A model generated the notes under the pieces. That model did no database searches. It saw only the letters and a program-made list of their open reading frames with translations, and was not told the DNA's origin. From Gambelia wislizenii (lineage: Eukaryota > Chordata > Lepidosauria > Squamata > Crotaphytidae), in contig JAUMIR010000001.1 of assembly GCA_030847615.1 (NCBI GenBank), positions 367,032,687 through 367,096,686 of the forward strand: a stretch of 64,000 bases of DNA. The letters run 5' to 3'. Within the stretch, counting starts at the first letter, position 1; each line of letters begins with the position of its first letter. Below, piece after piece: positions 12,135 to 24,771 of this stretch. The translations under genes and the position numbers were made by a program.

Positions 12135-12330
12135 ACAGGAGTCTCGGATCCATTGTTGCCAAGGGTTCAAAGGAGTGTCTCGTGAGTTGAGAGAGGACTA
12201 GTTCGAGACTCCAAGCTGGAGTAGGCTCAACCACCGGTGGATGAAGGTTGATGTAGCCCTTCAGGAATTTCCGAACCCAAGGGTCTTGGAACGGAGGTCA
12301 ACCCCGTGTTTGGGGCTCAACGGAGGGAGC
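12135..12330 (-). pseudogene. DIRS copy 1 tyrosine recombinase fragment
   Basis: WVRKFLKGYINLHPPVVEPT, SLELVLSQLTRHSFEPLATM and DPRLLS match the N-terminal/core start of DIRS recombinases, and copy 2 has the equivalent GYRNLHTL...FEPMDKCDLCLLSFKA. Sequence stops matching before the first catalytic Arg. Confidence 0.75.
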
Positions 12331-12929
12331 TGTCAGGTATCACTTCAGGGACAAGAAGGATAGTCCTGAATCTGAAAGATGCGGTAAGAATTGAAGAACA
12401 GTGGTCACCGAGGAGGAAGCAGTGGTGAGGCTGCAGTCTAATAAAAAGGATTTGAAGCATTTCTGCTTGTAGGAATAGGATCACCATGTAGAAGAGCATA
12501 GAGGTGTCAAGCACTACCTGTATGTCAGCCGGTAGCAGTAGACGCACGAGACGCCTTGGATCCGAAGACAGATTCAGAGCAGTACCCTCCAAGCCATCAG
12601 ACAAAGCGTCTTGAGGTCCGGGTGTTTGGCGTTGCCATTCTGGATGGTCAATAGATCTGGATAGCTCGGAAGGTGCAGAAAGTGCCGATGGACCAGATAA
12701 AGGAGAGGTATGAACCATGGTTGCTGAGGCCACTATGGAGTGAGTAGGATCGCGCCCGATCGCTCCTGACACAGCTTGGCCACCACTCATTTTAGTTATG
12801 GGCCTGCAGAGTACCCCAGCACTGAAACAGTTCTCGTGACCCCGATCGATGTAACACCCATTCGTGCATGGACGAATTCGGACGAACAGTCGGCAAGATG
12901 CATGGAGTGGAGAAGCATACCCTTCTGAA

Positions 12930-14210
12930 TTCAGCAGTCCCAAATTTCTAGGGTAAGCATCAGAAGAGACGGAGACCTTGTTCCTCCTTGCTTGTTGAGG
13001 TAGTACATTAAGGAATGTGACTGTGACAAGCAGGACTGCCTTGCCAGATACCAGCTTCTCAAAGGCCTGAGGTGCCTTCTGAACAGCCAGGAGATCGAGG
13101 ATGTCGATATGGAGCTCCTGTTTGTCAGCAGTCCACAAGCCCTGGACCACGTATGTCTCGAGGTGGGCTCCCCATCCAAGTGAGGATGCATCCATGGTGA
13201 CTGAGACTTGTGGTTGTGGAGGTTCGAACAGCATGCCTGATAGGACGTTGTTTGGGTCCAACCATCAATCCAGGGAATGTTGAATTGCTCGCGGCAGGTT
13301 AAGGAGTTTGTGAGGGCAGTCCCACCCTGAGTCGAAGACACTCAGGAACCACGACTGAAGCGGTAGGAGACACAGCCTTGTAAATCGAGTGACTGAAGTC
13401 CTGGCTGCCATGTGTCCCAGTAGGTTTTGAACCGAACAAGCAGAGATCCTCTGGGATCTGCAGCATTGGTGGATGAGGATGCAGAGAGTATTGAAACGAT
13501 CTGCAGGCAGGTAAGCCACAGCAGGATTCAAATTCAAGGAGGCTAAGATGAACTGGAGAAACTGGCTGCGTTCGAGATGCAATTTCTCCAGATTGACAAT
13601 CAGGCCCAGGGCATTCAGTAAGTCCAATGTCAGCCAGATATTGTCTAGGAGTTGCCGACAGGACTCTGCCACCAGGAGCCAGCCGTCGATGTAGGGGAAG
13701 ACGCCCACCACCACCACCCCGTTGACACAAGAAAGCTGCCACAACTGCCATGCATTTCATAAATACCCTCAGTGTCGTGGATATTCCAAAGGGCAGGACA
13801 CAAAACTGGAAGGTCTCATCCCTGACCAGGAAGGCGAGGAACTGTCTGTGGGCTGGGTGGATTCCGATATGAAAGTACACGTCCTTGAGATCGATGGGAG
13901 CAAATCAGTTGCCTTGCTGAAGAAGAGGCAGGATCGAACTCAGGGTAACCATCCTGAACCTCTTTCAGACAATGAATTTGTTCATCCCACAAAGGTTAAG
14001 GATCGGGTGGAGGCCACCGTCCTCCTTGGTGACAAGGAAGTACCTGAAGAAGAAGTAGAGGCGGTGATGGTCCAAGTGTGGAAACGTTTCAAACCCAATC
14101 CAGTAACCATCCTGGACGATGTGAAGCACCCATCGGTCCCATGTTATCTTGGACCAGGTGTCCTGGAACGCAGACAGGCAGTTTCCAAACAGATTGTTCA
14201 TGGGGAAAGG
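12930..14210 (-). pseudogene. DIRS copy 1 reverse transcriptase and RNase H
   Basis: Segments in different frames give the DIRS RT: RYFLVTKEDGGLHPILNL (about 14010), YFHIGIHPAHRQFLAFLV and CVLPFGISTT (about 13780-13880), then FPYIDGWLLVA at the active site, where the second Asp of the YxDD box is Gly (13682-13693). LGLIVNLEKLHLERSQFLQF follows. RNase H begins VSVTMDASSLGWGAHLETYV near 13200. Frameshifted and with a damaged active site, so inactive. Confidence 0.85.
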
Positions 14211-14699
14211 AATGTGCGGGTTGAGAGTGAGGGCAGTTTAAAATCTCCTTCTGCCCTATTCTTTATCACTTTGCTTTGTCGGTAGCTGGTACCAAGAGGT
14301 GGAGGCCTGACAATGGCATACCGTACTTCCGTGTGGTGGTCCTCACCTTCTGCGTGAATTCAGGCATTTCATCGGTAGAGCTGTTGAAGGGGCCGAAATA
14401 GTCAAATGGCATAGCCTCGATGGTCAAGGAAGCCCGTGGGGCAATGTCAGACAAACAGAACCATGCATGCTGCAAAAGTTCCACAGAACCAGCCACCGTC
14501 TTCGCTGCAAGCCACATGCCTTGCGGAAGTCATCTGTTGACCCACCAGGAGCTGAGCCTTGGTTTAGATGGCATCTGCCATTCGCTGTGGCTCTTCTGGA
14601 AGATCTTGTATCAGTGGACCCATATGCTTCTGCAGGACCTGTTGATAGGCCCCCATACGGGCAGAGCAGTTTGCAATACAGAAACTACCCGGTAGCAGA

Positions 14700-16620
14700 G
14701 TAGATTTTCTTTCTGATGACATCAATTTTCCGTCCCTTTGGGCCTGGAGGACTCGTCTGGGGCTGGCGTTATTTTCGTTGCTGAGAAGCCTCTACCACCA
14801 CTGAATTCAGGTGAGGGCATTCTCGGAGTCAGTCGATACCATCCCCTGACACATGATAGTGCTGATCTATCCTCTTTGAGGTCAATGGAATGGACGATGG
14901 ATTTTCCCACGAGCCTTGAATGAGTTTCAATAATGAAGGTGGTACCAGTATGTCAGCAGTGGGAGGAGCCTTTAAGTTGATCCTACGATAGATTGGATCC
15001 ACAGGATCAGACTCCCTCTTGGTGATCTTCAAGTCCAAGGCGTGGGCCATCTGGATCATCTCTCCAAAAATGCTTGAACGTCGTCCGTTGGGAGTGAGGA
15101 CTCATCGTCGATCAAATCTGGTGGTGGAGAGGGAGCTCTCGGTATGTACGATACAGAAGAGTCCAACGATAACAAAGAGGATGGAGAAGGCGAGGGGTTA
15201 CAGCCCCGAGGTGACTGTGTCAACCTTGGTGCAGAGAAGTCAGAAGCACAGGAGGCAGAGGAGGCAGCGAGGATCTTGACACCCAGGTGAGACTGACTGC
15301 CAGCATCCCTCAGTATGGGTTCGGCCAGACGGGTCTCCTCTAGATGAACCCGTTCCATCCTGTGGAGGAAAAGGTGAGGGGGAAAGTAATAACCCCCAAG
15401 GCCAGCGCTGTCAGCAAAGCGGAACTGAGGCCACTTGCAAAAGTCAGGCCGTGGCTCCAGGAGGAGAGAGGAAGGGAAGGTCAGGGGCCGATTGGGCCAC
15501 ATCATAAGCTCCATATGAATCCTTAATGTCCAAGACTAAAAAAAACGTCCACACTAAAAAACCACAAGACTCAATGTGATGGAGCCGAAGAAGGAGCCTT
15601 CCCTGTTGCCTCCTGTGATGTAGTTTCAACGTCGACCATAATGGCATCTGTACTGAAGAGCTAATTTCTGGAGACCAGGAGCACAGGGGATCGAGCCTGA
15701 ACCACAGGGGAGGAAGCCTTTTCTCCTTTAGAGATCTCTCATTCTCCAGTTTGAACAATCACCAAGGACGGAGTAGGAGTCACTTCACGCGATGGATCGC
15801 AGCCAGTGGTGACATCTCCAGCTTCTGTAGGAGGAACCGGTACCGACGTCTGGTTCGGATCCAAAACAGCCATAGTGGCAGTAGCTGGCTGTTGTTGCTT
15901 CTCAGGCTTCTGCACCAAAGTAGCCACTACAGTGGACAAAGGGCACTCTGTGCCATAGTGGCAGTAGCTGGCTGTTGTTGCTCCTCATGCTCCTGCGCCA
16001 AAGTAGCCACCGCTGTGGACAAGGGGCTCTCGGTTGGTTTCAGAGAAGAATGTTTGGTCTTCTTTTTCCTCTTCTTAGTCCTGGCCGGAGGAAGTAGAGG
16101 AATCACGGTCTCGACTGGACCTAGATGGCTCCAAGGGATCATGGTCCCGAGTCGAGGTCGAAGGTTTCAAAGAGCCCTGGTCTTTACTCGATTCCAAAGC
16201 GGTATTACACTTATGGGACTGATGTACAGCCTCCGGATCCGACGTCACCGATTGACGACGGGATGGACTCAAGGGCCAATGCTGTCTCTTGGCCGATGGA
16301 CTGGCCAACAGAGAGACCTCTCTTCTGTGGTGGCAGAATCCCAACCTGAGCACCTGGGGTAGAAGCAGAGAGTGGGAACTGCGCCTTCTCATAGAAAAAA
16401 AAAAGACTTCAACCTCAAAGAGCAAATGTTTACATGCCTGAAGTTCTGACAATGTATACAAGCATCCACATAGTGGGCTTCACCCAGGCAGATGAGGCAC
16501 TTTGAGTGCCCATCAGAGGCAGGAAGCTTCACCTGACAGACAGAGCACTGTTTGAAGGCATGTGAGAGAAGCCGAAAAACAGTCCCAAAGACGAAAGAGC
16601 CAGAAATCACAACAAGAGTC
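14700..16620 (-). pseudogene. DIRS copy 1 Gag-like ORF remnant
   Basis: A Cys/His segment (DGHSKCLICLGEAHYVDACI then HCQ) near 16430-16560 matches that of copy 2 (DGHSKCLLCLGEFHDIKSC). It is followed by serine-rich text with SSRDRDS repeats (16075-16200) and C-terminal segments such as TDDVQAFLER and KRIDQHYHVS. The reading is broken into several frames. Gag-like proteins package element RNA in related retrotransposons; that role is inferred here. Confidence 0.75.
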
Positions 16621-16944
16621 AAGAGGAAAAGCAAAAAACCCAAAGTCAATAAGTAGTCCGACTCAATCCGTGAGGTAAAATGGAAAGCGAAAGAAGCTCT
16701 AGCGAACGAAGGGTTCCTATGTACTGCTTACGCGGCAGATAAAAAGGAACTGAGGGGAATTAGGCAGGAGTGCTTCATAGAGGCCGTTGGGGTGGGTGGA
16801 GTTACTGCCAAAATGTATCAAAAACTATTCTGCCTAGCGACTCCAGAAGGTTCTGAGTGCTCTGCACAGGTGCACAAATTACCCACTGTGTGTATTCACA
16901 GAGACCACAAAGAAGATCTAAGGATGATAGAGGAAACAGTCCAT

Positions 16945-17090
16945 CAGGTGAAGTCGAAGATGCCAGCCACAGATGCCAGAGATGCCAGCCACAGATGCAG
17001 GTGAAACATCGGAAAGAAACTATTCCAGAACACAGCCTCACAGCCTGGGGAAAAAAAAACCCAAGGAAAATCTAAAGTCCATCAGGTTCC
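16945..17090 (+). mobile_element. Penelope-like terminal fragment
   Basis: GATGCCAGCCACAGATGC occurs twice in tandem, followed by GGTGAAACATCGGAAAGAAA and CTATTCCAGAACACAGCCTC. This is the reverse complement of the terminal sequence at 18640-18740 and 38820-38890. It sits beside the DIRS terminus. Confidence 0.7.
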
Positions 17091-17205
17091 TGAGGATTAA
17101 AAAAAGGTGTGGCCCACTTAATTAGGGAATGAATCCTGAAGTGGATGAACAGTGCATCATATAACTTAATTGATTTTACTAATGATGACAACTAAGTTGG
17201 CTCAC

Positions 17206-17694
<489 letters not shown>

Positions 17695-18032
17695 TTATAG
17701 TACTTGAAAGAAAAAGTGTATTATCCTTTCTTCCAGCCCAGGACAGGAGCTGCTTCTTATTAAAAACCCACCGAAATAAGTAGGATGCTGACTAAACAAA
17801 GAAGTGGCTCCATGCTTCTTAATTAAAGTCCAGTATATTAATCATTAATTTTAATTACAATTATCATGTATATTGCAACTTCTCCTTGTTAAACTATGTT
17901 ATAAATGTATGTCAAACATCTCTTAAATTTACCTCCATATCAAAACTTCTATAATTTTGCAAATCTCTGAAATTAAACATATGGAAGAATACTGATAATG
18001 AATATGATATATAAGGAAAAGGAATGACCTTA

Positions 18033-18233
<201 letters not shown>

Positions 18234-19075
18234 TTAAAAGAAATCATAAAACAAGAAATGAAATATAAGAAGTACAAAATTAGATTATGATAATTTGTTA
18301 ATAGAAACTTCTGTTATCCAAATATTTATAAAGAAACTTATCAGAAATGTATTATAAAACACTGAATGTCAGAAAAATGGTTTCCTAAATGAACTGCTCA
18401 CAGCACAAAAGAACAAAAGAAAATATTTCAGATCACTGGAGTCAAAGTTTTGGAAATGAAAACTCTAGATGATTTCCAGCACACTAATAAACCACATGGA
18501 GTGGTATTGATCGAAACTTCTTTGAATTTGCTTTATGAGTGGCAAAAAAGTGAAAGTGGTAAGTTAACAATTAGTTTCTTATGACTGGTTTCTCCTGAGA
18601 AATTAGCAGTTAATTGTAAAGTCGAAGGCTTTCACGGCCGGCATCCATAGATTTTCTTTGGTTTTTTTCCGGGCAGTGAGGCCATGTTCTGGAAGAGTTT
18701 ATTTCTGACGTTTCGCCTGCATCTGTGGCTGGCATCTTCAGAGAATGCTTGGGTAGGAGTGTGTGTGGAGTTTATATATTGTGAACCCCTGTTGGGGAGG
18801 ATATGTAAATTTGTGTATTTGAATGGCTAGTTTCTGGGTGGAGATATGCAAGGAGGATTAAAGTATGTTTGGCTAATGGTTGATTAATGGTCCATCACCT
18901 GCTGGAAATCCCCCTGTCCCTGGGTGGAGTTCATTTGCAAGTGTTGAGTTCTGATTTTAGTGTTTTTCAGGACTGGCAGCCAGATTTTGTTTACTTTTAG
19001 GGTTTCTTCTTTCCTGTTGAAGATGTCCAGGTGTTCTTGGGTTTCAATAGCTTCTCTGTGCATTCTGACATGATA

Positions 19076-19205
19076 CTTTTAATTTTTTTTATTTATTAGT
19101 TATTTATACCCCATTCTGCAGCCACAAGGCTATCAGAGTGGCTTACAAATTGTTTTAAGCAATGGCAATTTACACATCTACACTGCATTAAGCAGTTTCC
19201 AATGT
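19076..19205. mobile_element. Short insertion in the PLE
   Basis: The PLE copies at 18640-19075 and 38820-39225 are collinear. Copy 1 has about 130 extra bases (TTTATTAGTTATTTATACCC then CAGAGTGGCTTACAA), resembling a LINE/SINE 3' end in reverse. Confidence 0.6.
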
Positions 19206-19337
19206 GTGTTAGCCTAGTCCAGAATGTCAGTGTTTTTAAATAACATTTTGTGTCCAGGTTGATTTATAACATATACTGCTACTGATGATTTTTCTGGCTG
19301 GCCCAGTCTGCAGTGTCTCTCATGTTTGTTCCTTGAT

Positions 19338-19723
19338 TCATGTTTGCACACTGCATTTAGTGGTCCCTATATAAACTTGCCCACAGCTGCACAGTATGCA
19401 GTAAACTCCTGCAGCTGTGAGAGGGTCTCTTTTGTCCTTTGCTGAGTGTAGCATTTTTTGGATTTTCTTGGTTGGGCTGTAGATCGTTTGGAAGTTGTAT
19501 TTCCTCATCAGTTTCCCTATTCTGTCTGTGACTCCTCTGAAGTATGGTAAAAATACCTTTGGGTGGCTGTTTTTCTTCGTCATTCCTGTGATTTGTTCTG
19601 GGTCTGGCTGCTCTTTGTGATGTCTAATCTGGAGTAACCATTAGCCTGTAGAGCCCAGTTTAGGTGCTTCAGTTCATCCTCCAGGTAGTGGGGTTCACGG
19701 ATCCTTTTTGCATGGTCTACCAA
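19338..19723 (-). pseudogene. PLE GIY-YIG endonuclease remnant
   Basis: RIREPHYLEDELKHLNWAL and the linker are followed after stops and frameshifts by KVFLPYFRGVTDRIGKLMRK, then GVYCILCSCGQVYIGTT. The GVY...VYIG pair is the GIY-YIG core, spaced by a Cys-containing loop as in Penelope endonucleases. Truncated after SVQT. Confidence 0.8.
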
Positions 19724-19726
19724 TCG

Positions 19727-20160
19727 GGTAGCCATGGGCAGCCCTCTGAGCCCCATGATAGCAAACTTTTACATGGAATATTTTGAAAAGCAAGCCCTGG
19801 AAACAGCACACAAGAAAGCCCACAATGTGGTTCTGATATGTGGATGACACTTTCACCATTTGGAACCAAGGAGAAGAAGATTTGATCTCATTCCTGAACC
19901 ACCTGAACAGCATCCACCCAAATATCCAGTTCACAATGGAAAAAGAAAAGAAAGGAACACTGCCATTCTTGGATGTCCTAGTCATCCACAAACCAAACCA
20001 AAGGTTAGGCCACAAGGTATATAGAAAATCCCCACACACAGACAGATACGTACACAAGAACTCTAATTATCACCCAGGACAAAAAAGAAGCACAATAAAA
20101 ATACTGGTAGACTGCGCAAAAAGGATCTGTGAACCCCACTACCTGGAGGACGAACTGATA
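19727..20160 (+). pseudogene. PLE reverse transcriptase remnant
   Basis: AMGSPLSPMIANFYMEYFEK, then the catalytic YVDDTFTIW (YVDD at 19837-19848), FLNHLNSIHPNIQFTMEKEK and LPFLDVLVI. The YVDD box is intact. A TGA stop at 19834-19836 just before it looks like a CGA to TGA change. Confidence 0.85.
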
Positions 20161-20189
20161 TTTCTTGATAGAAATACCTAAGACTCAGT

Positions 20190-20808
20190 CCTATTGATCT
20201 CAAAAATTGAATTTTTGATCATGATGCTAACCAAGACAGGGCAGGCATAGTTGGAGCACATTTCTCCATTTGGTATCCACAGACTCAGATCAATCATGCA
20301 AGGCCACAGTACTTTGAAACTCTAAACTTTCATCAGATCAGAAGATCTTTTACAGAACATTTCAGCAGATGCCTTCTGCATATCTTGAAGGGAGATTTCG
20401 AGGTATTCCAATGTTAGACAGGAAATGTGTTTTTGGGTGTAATCTGATTGAGGACATAACTCATTATTTGTTGTTTTGCCCCCTTTATGCTGCTCCTAGA
20501 CAAAGATTTGTGTCTCCTATTATTCAGTTATATACAGACTGCACATCTCAGGAAGTAGTTGTGGCATTGCTAGCTGATACAAACCTATTTGTCACATACT
20601 CAGTAGCCCATTTTGCATTGGCAGCTAAGAAATTACATGCTTGCTTTATCAAGGAACATATTGTATGATAACACTGATTTTTATTCTTTCTGATGTTTTT
20701 AAAGGGATTGTTAAAAATGTTAATGCTATGTATAACATTTTAATATTTTATTGTCAATTTTATTCATGGTTTCTCCTTTTATATTCATTATAAAGGCCAT
20801 TGGCTACA
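20190..20808 (+). mobile_element. LINE 3' end with zinc-knuckle C-terminus
   Basis: An open frame at 20369-20668 encodes LEGRFRGIPMLDRKCVFGCN, then DITHYLLFCPLY and a short tail. The C..C...H...C pattern after GRFRGIP is like C-terminal Cys/His motifs of some non-LTR retrotransposons; I do not assign the clade. The 3' part ends with ATAAAGGCCATTGGCT. Confidence 0.6.
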
Positions 20809-20810
20809 TA

Positions 20811-21586
20811 CAGTAAAGTTTATGACTGACGGAAATACAGCGGGTGGGGGACAGGGAGGGAGGAGATTGCTCCGGGATGACTCTGGTGGCAGTGGTGGGG
20901 CGTGCGGTGGCAGCGGAGGAGGCCTGGGAGGTGGTGGCAGCAGGGGTGATGGTGATGGCAATGGCTGGGTGCGTGGTGGTGGCAGTGGCAGAGGAGGCCT
21001 GGGAGGCTGTGGCAGCAGCAGGGGTGATGACAGTGGTTGTGGTGGCAGAGAAGGAGGCCGGGCAGCAGTGGGTGTGATGGTATTTGCGGCATTTATGTTT
21101 AGGAGTTTATGTTTGTGGCGGCAGCGGAAGAGGAGGCCAGGTGGTGGTGGTGGTGATGCCTGTGGTGGTGGCGGCGGAGGCCAGGTAGGGGTGATGGTGG
21201 CGGAGGCCAGGCAGTGGCGGGGGTGATGGTGATGGCCGGGCGATGGTGGTAGTGGTGGCGGAGGCCGGGCAGTGCCAGGGGTGATGGTGGTGGCAGTGGT
21301 GGTGGAGGAAGTGGAGGACAGGCGGCGGCAGGGGTGATAGAGGTGGTGGGGCGCATGGTGGAAGAGGCCTGGGAGGCCACGACAACAGCAAGGGTGATGG
21401 TGGTGGTGGGTGGCAGTGGTGGCCTGGGAGGCTGCGGCCTAGGTGGGCTGGGTTGCGGCAGCAGCGGCCTGGGCCATGAGCCTCCCTCCCTCCTTCTCCA
21501 GGGTGTTTGCTATTATCTGTGGAATTCACCATCTATGGGGGTGGTGGTGGCGGAACCAATCCCCCGTGGATGTGGGGGTGCTACTG
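20811..21586. mobile_element. MITE with GGT/GGC-rich minisatellite interior
   Basis: Flanked by TA on both sides. The right end reads CAGTAGCACCCCCACATCCA in reverse complement and the left end starts CAGTAAAGTTTATG, a weaker match. The interior (about 20840-21470) is an irregular array of GGTGGCAG and GGTGATGG units. Its open frames in five registers (glycine-rich or His/Pro-rich) are composition artefacts. Confidence 0.65.
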
Positions 21587-22321
21587 TATTATTGTTATTC
21601 GAATATGAAAATCAGGAACTGAGGTGGGGAGCAATAAAACCAATGCACGCTTGGTCGGATGGGGGTGGAATTACTGCCCAAAATAATTCTGATCAGTTGT
21701 AGAGCAGCCGTAGAACAGACCCATATGTGTGAGTTACAGAGAAAAGCATATCTCCAAGCTCAGGGTGAAATTATATTTAAATGGAAAATCATGTTCCCCA
21801 GATATCTCTTGGGTATATTACTTGTTATTTTGGAGTGACATTTTTTTCCAGAGTGGGAACAGAGGAGCGTGTGGTCTATGAAGGATGGGGGTGGATGGGA
21901 AAAAAGCCATGGGTGCCATTGCTTTACTCTCATGGAAAATCAATAGTTACTTGCAGTAATCCCTGCTTTCCTTTGTGGTCTATGTTTGGGTCTAGCAATC
22001 AAGTCACTTCATACTTAGGAAAGACTAAAAAAACAAAACAAAAAAAACTTGCAGTGCTCAACAAGCTTGGAAATAACCAGTTCAGACTGAAAGGGATATA
22101 CAGAAGTAGTGAAAAAGGTACTGAAAACAAAAGTAGTGAACAGCATGCATATTCAGCCCTTCTTTATAGACACACTCTGTACATATTTTTACTGTTTGGC
22201 GGGCACTTTGCTAGAGTTTTATTATAACGTGCCATGCTCTAGAAACTTTGCCATAGAGATGAAATCAAGAATCCTCAAGGAAACAGTGTTGTTCTGTAAG
22301 GTTCAAGCAACTTTATTTTAC

Positions 22322-22449
22322 CTGAAAGGCAGCTGAGGTGATCTGCAGCCCTTCCTGCATATTTTGTTGAAGTTGGTTTTGGATGGTAATTTTCTTCTCC
22401 TTCGTTACTGAGGCAATGGGGAAGCTCCGAATAACTGTTTGTTCTCCCA
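22322..22449 (-). CDS. SBF2: SBF2 exon, middle of GRAM domain
   Basis: This 128-nt exon starts with two bases completing valine, then [20 protein letters not shown] and [16 protein letters not shown] (42 codons). It continues the GRAM domain. The acceptor is TTCTTAG and the donor is CAG|GTAAAA. It lies 7.06 kb after the previous exon, across an intron containing a MITE split by a LINE. Confidence 0.95.
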
Positions 22450-23520
22450 CTAAGAATATTAGTCAGAGGAGCACTGCATCATAAGTCAAGTAATGAGATT
22501 TGTTCATGCTCCACATATTCTACAATACATGTATTGTTAGTCTTGGACTCATGTATGATAGTGAAACAAAATCAAAGCTAGAAGGGCTATCAAAATACTG
22601 AACTCATTGCAGAAAGAAAATATTATGGAATCTATCAGCCACTGCTAAACAGCCAACACCTTGGTTAATAAAAATGAATTGATGAGTTTCTTTTATGAAT
22701 AAAGTTAACTTCAACATTTTATATTTATCATTCAATTAGAACACACTACTTCAAAACGTATTATGACAGATATGAAGCCTATGAATGCTTACAAACAGGT
22801 GCTGAGTTGAGTGAAGCTTATACTCAGAAAATGCGAATAGGATTGCAATTTTAGCAACTTTGCTGTTTTAAATTATCTACAGGTCTTTCCCCATCACCAC
22901 ATATACTTCTGCTGTAAAGCTAGCCCTTAAAAAATTGGCAAACTACATGCTATTTCCCAACAGCCATGACAGCAAGAAAAGTAGAGTTCTAGTGACATTC
23001 TATCCAGATTCGTGGAAAATCTGCACCTAGTGATATCCTTTTTTTCTTGGCACCTTTATTTAGATTGCCTTTGAACTTAATAATTTCAAGATGCCAAAGT
23101 GGTAAATACTATATACATTTGTACCCAAACTCCATATATATTTTATATGATTTGCCTACCGAATCATTGTTATAAACAATTCTGGAGAGCCACCATAATG
23201 TCAGATCTGGCATCTGTTCCTGATCCAAAAGTTGCTATTTCTTATCCTAACATTTATTTGCTAGTGTAGTCAATCAAGCCACAACTGTGCTGATGAAAAA
23301 TAAGTGTTTTCAAATGTAAATGTATTGTTACATTTTTCCAATACACATCACTTTTATTATTATATCTGTTTTCACAACTTACTGAAATAAATTGAAATGT
23401 ATTATTTTACCTTTATGAAACCCACAGAGATTTCAAAATAGAATTTTAATCCTCAAAAACCTAAAGCTAGAATTTTCATTATACAAATAAAAGCAATGCA
23501 TGAGCAAGAAATTGTTATTC
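22450..23520. other. Intron sequence, nothing recognised
   Basis: AT-rich, no exon or clear repeat. Confidence 0.4.
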
Positions 23521-23537
23521 TAAATGCTGAAGAGAAA

Positions 23538-23625
23538 TAATAATAATAATAATAACAACAACAACAACAACTTATTTCTATCCCGCCCCTCTGCAATGCA
23601 ATCGGGGCAGCTTACAATAGAAAAA
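23538..23625 (-). mobile_element. L2-type LINE 3' end fragment
   Basis: AATAATAATAATAACAAC then TATCCCGCCCCTCTGC and CAATCGGGGCAGCTTACAAT: the reverse of the L2 end seen at 62400-62475. Confidence 0.7.
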
Positions 23626-24771
23626 CTCATAGTTTTGTGCTTGTTAACATTACTAGTTCTCATGACATTTTTGCAATACTGTACTTTTATTATTCCCTGC
23701 TGTTTTCTAAAAAAGGACTATCGTATATTCCGGCATATAAGATGACTGGGCGTATAAGACAACCCCTCCAATTTTTAAGTCAAAATATAGAGTTTAGGGT
23801 ATACTCGCCATATAAGATGACCCCCCCATCACCCACCCCCTGAAGCTGCGATCCGTTGTCCCACTTTTTTTAAGCTGCTCTTAAACTGTCCCAGTTTCTT
23901 TCTCCTTCTTCCCCTTTATTTATTTGTCTTCAGCTTACTTAAGTAGTTTGCATTCAATAACTCAGCATGGAGGGGGGAAGAGAGTAAGGGGAAGAGAGTA
24001 AGTCTTGCCCTTCTCTGTAAACTCAGCCAAAAACCTCTTAGCTTGTGTGTTCATCTTCCTTGATAACATTTGCCATCTTCACCATACTCCGGTGTTGCTT
24101 GGCCTTACATTACCCCCATTTCCATTTGTGAGAGGGGGCACATGATTCAATTAAGTGAGAGGGGGCACATGATGCAATCTAGCCCCTGAGCAAAATCACA
24201 CAGGGAAGATATAATACCAACAGATCTTATTTTAATTTCTTATTTTTTATTAATCTCTTAAAATGATTGGCATGGGGAATCAACAAAATCTGAACCAGTG
24301 ACTTTCTTACTTCCAAGGAACCTTAAAATAACAGAAAGTATGCAACCTGAAGACTGATGCTGCAGACTACTAAGAAATAGTGCTGGGACTTCACTCTTCA
24401 ATCTCATTAGGCTAGCAATCCATTCCATACACCAGAAGCAACACATGCCACATACTTATGCGCAATGATAGCATGAAAGCAAATGAAAATCTCAAAGGAC
24501 CTCTTAGATTTGAAATTCACATACTTCCAAAATCTACACTCTCAAACACGGCAAACATTTAGCAGAAGTCAGGAATGTAGATTAATTTTTAAATTCCCAT
24601 TAAACTTTTTTCCTTTTGAATTTTTATTTAGTACATCATTTGGGACACAACAATGCCCTATTTCCTCAGTAAAGAAAAACTGTGGAATTAGCAGACTAGC
24701 CTTTTTCTTATGCGTATTTTGATATTCTGAAGCGTTAACCCTGCATTTTCCTTAATACTACAGTTGCATAT

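Larger units (their letters stand above)
12135..16925 (-). mobile_element. DIRS-type retrotransposon, copy 1, 3' truncated
   Basis: The minus strand carries, in order from 16925 downward: an inverted terminal repeat containing GGTCTCTGTGAATACACACA, a 5' leader (CTCAGTTCCTTTTTATCTGC), a Gag-like region, reverse transcriptase, RNase H and the start of the tyrosine recombinase. The order and motifs are those of vertebrate DIRS1-like elements. It ends abruptly near 12135 inside the recombinase. Many frameshifts and stops show it is old. Inserted in the same transcriptional sense as SBF2. Confidence 0.88.
18617..20160 (-). mobile_element. Penelope-like element, inverted structure
   Basis: The left part (18617 to about 19723) reads on the minus strand: end of the RT region, linker, GIY-YIG endonuclease, then the untranslated terminal part. 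The right part (about 19727-20160) reads on the plus strand and carries the RT core. A stretch encoding AKRI.EPHYLEDEL occurs in both parts in opposite directions, so they overlap by about 50 bp in element coordinates. RT joined to GIY-YIG is diagnostic for Penelope-like elements. The terminal sequence GTCGAAGGCTTTCACGGCCG is a well-known PLE-type end in reptiles. Confidence 0.85.

Noticed and set aside
13722..14285. 187-codon plus-strand frame
   Set aside because: It is the antisense of the DIRS reverse transcriptase region on the minus strand.
15751..16362. 203-codon plus-strand frame
   Set aside because: Antisense of the DIRS Gag-like region; no protein family resemblance.
20822..21532. 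Glycine-rich and His/Pro-rich long open frames
   Set aside because: They arise on both strands from a GGT/GGC-type minisatellite within a TA-flanked element.
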